The notes under the pieces: model-generated
Database searches by the model: none
Told to the model about the DNA's origin: nothing
What the model saw: the letters and a program-made list of their open reading frames with translations, nothing else
Translations under genes and position numbers: made by a program
Assembly (NCBI GenBank): GCA_947581745.1
Contig: CANPVW010000230.1
Span: forward strand, 1 to 15,500
Source of the DNA: Candidatus Benthicola azotiphorus
GTDB lineage: Bacteria; Gemmatimonadota; Gemmatimonadetes; Palauibacterales; Palauibacteraceae
Direction: 5' to 3'
Length of the DNA stretch: 15,500 nt
Shown here: in pieces, positions 14,196 to 15,500 of the stretch
Layout of the letters: every line of letters starts with the position of its first letter
Numbering within the stretch: the first letter of the stretch is position 1

Positions 14196-15458
14196 ATGAG
14201 CCCCTCACATGCCGCCGGTCGCATTCCGTTCGCGTCCTTCCTGGTCTTCGCCCTCGTCGCGCCTGCCGGCGCCTGCGGGCAGCAGGAAGCGACCCCGGCG
14301 GAACTCGAAGCCCGTGCCCGGGCGATTCACGAGTCCGTGATCACGATCGACACGCACGACGACATCCCGTCCGACTTCGCGACCGCGGAGTCCGACCCGG
14401 GTGAGCGGGAAGGGCGCCAGGTGACGCTGCCGAAGATGCGCGAGGGCGGGCTGGACGTGGCATTCTTCGTGGTCTACGTCGGTCAGACAGAGCGCACGCC
14501 GGAGAACTACGCGGCCGCCCGGGCGGAGGCGATCAAGAAGTTCGAGGCCATCCACCGGCTGACAGACGAGATGTACCCGGACGAGATCGGCTTCGCCCGG
14601 TCTCCGGAGGATGTGGAACGGCTGCATGCGGAGGGCAAGCTCGCCGCGGCGATCGGGGTCGAGAACGGCTACTCCATCGGGACCGACCTCTCGCTGCTCG
14701 AGGACTTCCACGACCGCGGCGCCGGCTACTTCGGCCTCACGCACATCGGCCACAACGACCTCGCCGACTCGTCGATGCCCAGGGATAACCTCGGTGACGT
14801 CGAAGAGGAGCACGGTGGGGTGAGCGAGCTGGGCGCGCGGGCGATCGCCGAGGCGAACCGGCTCGGGATCATGGTGGACGTGTCGCACTCATCGAAGAAG
14901 ACGACGCTCGACGCGGCGCGACTCTCGAAAGCCCCGATCATCGCCTCACACTCCGCGGTCCGGGCGCTGGCGGATTCGCCCCGAAACCTCACCGACGAAG
15001 AGCTCCTCGCGATACAGGCGAACGGAGGCGTGGTCCAGATCGTGGCCTTCGACGGGTACGTGAAGGTGTCGCCGGAAAAGGAGCAGGCCCTTCGCGAGCT
15101 GCGGGAGAACGCCGGTTTCGAGTCCCGGGCCGCCGCCACCCCCGAGCAGCGGGAGGCGTACCGGGCGGCGAGGGAGAAGATCAACGAGCGCTTTCCGGGA
15201 GCCACCGTCTCCGACTTCGTGAACCACATCGACTACGCGGTCGATCTGATCGGGATCGATCACGTGGGGATCAGCTCGGACTTCGACGGAGGCGGGGGCG
15301 TGATCGGGTGGAGAGACGCATCCGAGACCTTCAACGTCACGCTCGAGCTCGTGCGGCGCGGCTACTCGGAAGAGGACATCCGCAAGCTGTGGGGCGGCAA
15401 TCTGCTTCGCGTATGGCGAGAGGTGGAGGACGTGGCGGCGGAGATCCAGGGCGGCTGA
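14196..15458 (+). CDS. M19-family membrane dipeptidase, exported
   Basis: This 420-residue protein is a member of the renal dipeptidase (M19) family, which cleaves dipeptides, often with broad or D-amino-acid tolerance, using two zinc ions. All metal ligands are visible: HxD in DTHDD (H54, D56), the bridging glutamate in GVENGYS (E156), and histidines in VDVSHSS (H231) and ASHSAVRAL (H252). D362 in GISSDFDGG is also in place. FGLTHIGHNDLADS and LWGGNLLRVW near the C-terminus are family landmarks. The ATG at 14196 is preceded by GGGAG at 5 bases; an in-frame ATG at 14184 lacks such a site. The N-terminus is a signal peptide ending PAGAC (C27), so it is a likely lipoprotein or exported protein. 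It should act in the periplasm or on the surface and release amino acids from peptides, fitting the secreted protease upstream. Substrate is not known. Confidence 0.94.
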   Translation: MSPSHAAGRIPFASFLVFALVAPAGACGQQEATPAELEARARAIHESVITIDTHDDIPSDFATAESDPGEREGRQVTLPKMREGGLDVAFFVVYVGQTERTPENYAAARAEAIKKFEAIHRLTDEMYPDEIGFARSPEDVERLHAEGKLAAAIGVENGYSIGTDLSLLEDFHDRGAGYFGLTHIGHNDLADSSMPRDNLGDVEEEHGGVSELGARAIAEANRLGIMVDVSHSSKKTTLDAARLSKAPIIASHSAVRALADSPRNLTDEELLAIQANGGVVQIVAFDGYVKVSPEKEQALRELRENAGFESRAAATPEQREAYRAAREKINERFPGATVSDFVNHIDYAVDLIGIDHVGISSDFDGGGGVIGWRDASETFNVTLELVRRGYSEEDIRKLWGGNLLRVWREVEDVAAEIQGG

Positions 15459-15468
15459 GACAGGCCGC

Positions 15469-15492
15469 CGGGCTTCGAGGTCCGGAAGCCCG
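15469..15492 (+). terminator. Hairpin after the dipeptidase gene
   Basis: CGGGCTTC (15469-15476) pairs perfectly with GAAGCCCG (15485-15492) across an 8-base loop, giving an 8-bp stem 10 bases after the stop codon. A second possible pairing, GGCGGC (15450-15455) with GCCGCC (15464-15469), spans the stop codon and would compete with it. The window ends 8 bases later, and no T run is seen in them. Likely an intrinsic or Rho-assisted terminator. Confidence 0.5.
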
Positions 15493-15500
15493 ATGATCCG

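Noticed and set aside
13100..14404. 434-codon open frame on the plus strand opposite the fucosidase
   Set aside because: Same type of GC-driven shadow; it runs from the middle of the fucosidase into the dipeptidase in a wrong frame.
1..15500. CRISPR arrays, insertion sequences, prophage or integration sites
   Set aside because: No short regularly spaced repeats, transposase or integrase frames, or paired terminal repeats were seen; base composition looks even throughout.

Overview
This window is GC-rich, gene-dense bacterial chromosome with frequent GTG starts, 4-bp stop/start overlaps and many exported or lipid-anchored proteins with signal peptides. No rRNA, tRNA or marker gene is present, so taxonomy is inferred. 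The secreted protease with BACON-like repeats and a GNGNG-type C-terminal tail, followed by a small lipoprotein, together with the TPR lipoprotein and M19 dipeptidase, best fits a Gram-negative bacterium of the Gemmatimonadota type. That assignment is tentative.

Positions 1-5234 are the edge of an exopolysaccharide locus. On the plus strand, a cut-off sulfotransferase, a complete sulfotransferase and a family-4 glycosyltransferase form a coupled operon joined by GTGA overlaps. Converging on it from the minus strand are a WbaP/WcaJ-type initiating sugar transferase and a type I sulfatase, whose stop codon overlaps the glycosyltransferase stop. Together they could start, extend and sulfate a surface polysaccharide and remove sulfate from it or from a related glycan. 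The sulfatase probably starts at an unusual CTG codon.

Positions 5235-7773 hold a DUF456 membrane protein (minus strand) and, divergently, a TPR lipoprotein of a widespread but uncharacterised family. Positions 8010-11153 hold a secreted zinc metalloprotease with three BACON-like beta-sandwich repeats and a dockerin-like calcium-loop tail. It is translationally coupled (ATGA) to a small lipoprotein whose beta-rich sequence resembles part of a cohesin. I regard this pair as the most interesting system here: a possible enzyme-plus-surface-anchor module. A 35-residue single-span membrane peptide with a very strong ribosome binding site follows, behind an 11-bp-period direct repeat.

Positions 11193-15458 hold a minus-strand operon, GH29 alpha-L-fucosidase (with an embedded PA14 domain) followed by an unknown seven-segment membrane protein. 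A divergent plus-strand M19 membrane dipeptidase ends at a hairpin near the window edge. The fucosidase, sulfatase and dipeptidase point to use of sulfated or fucosylated glycans and peptides as nutrients, next to synthesis of a sulfated coat. No mobile element, CRISPR array or RNA gene was found, and no gap between genes exceeds about 240 bases.
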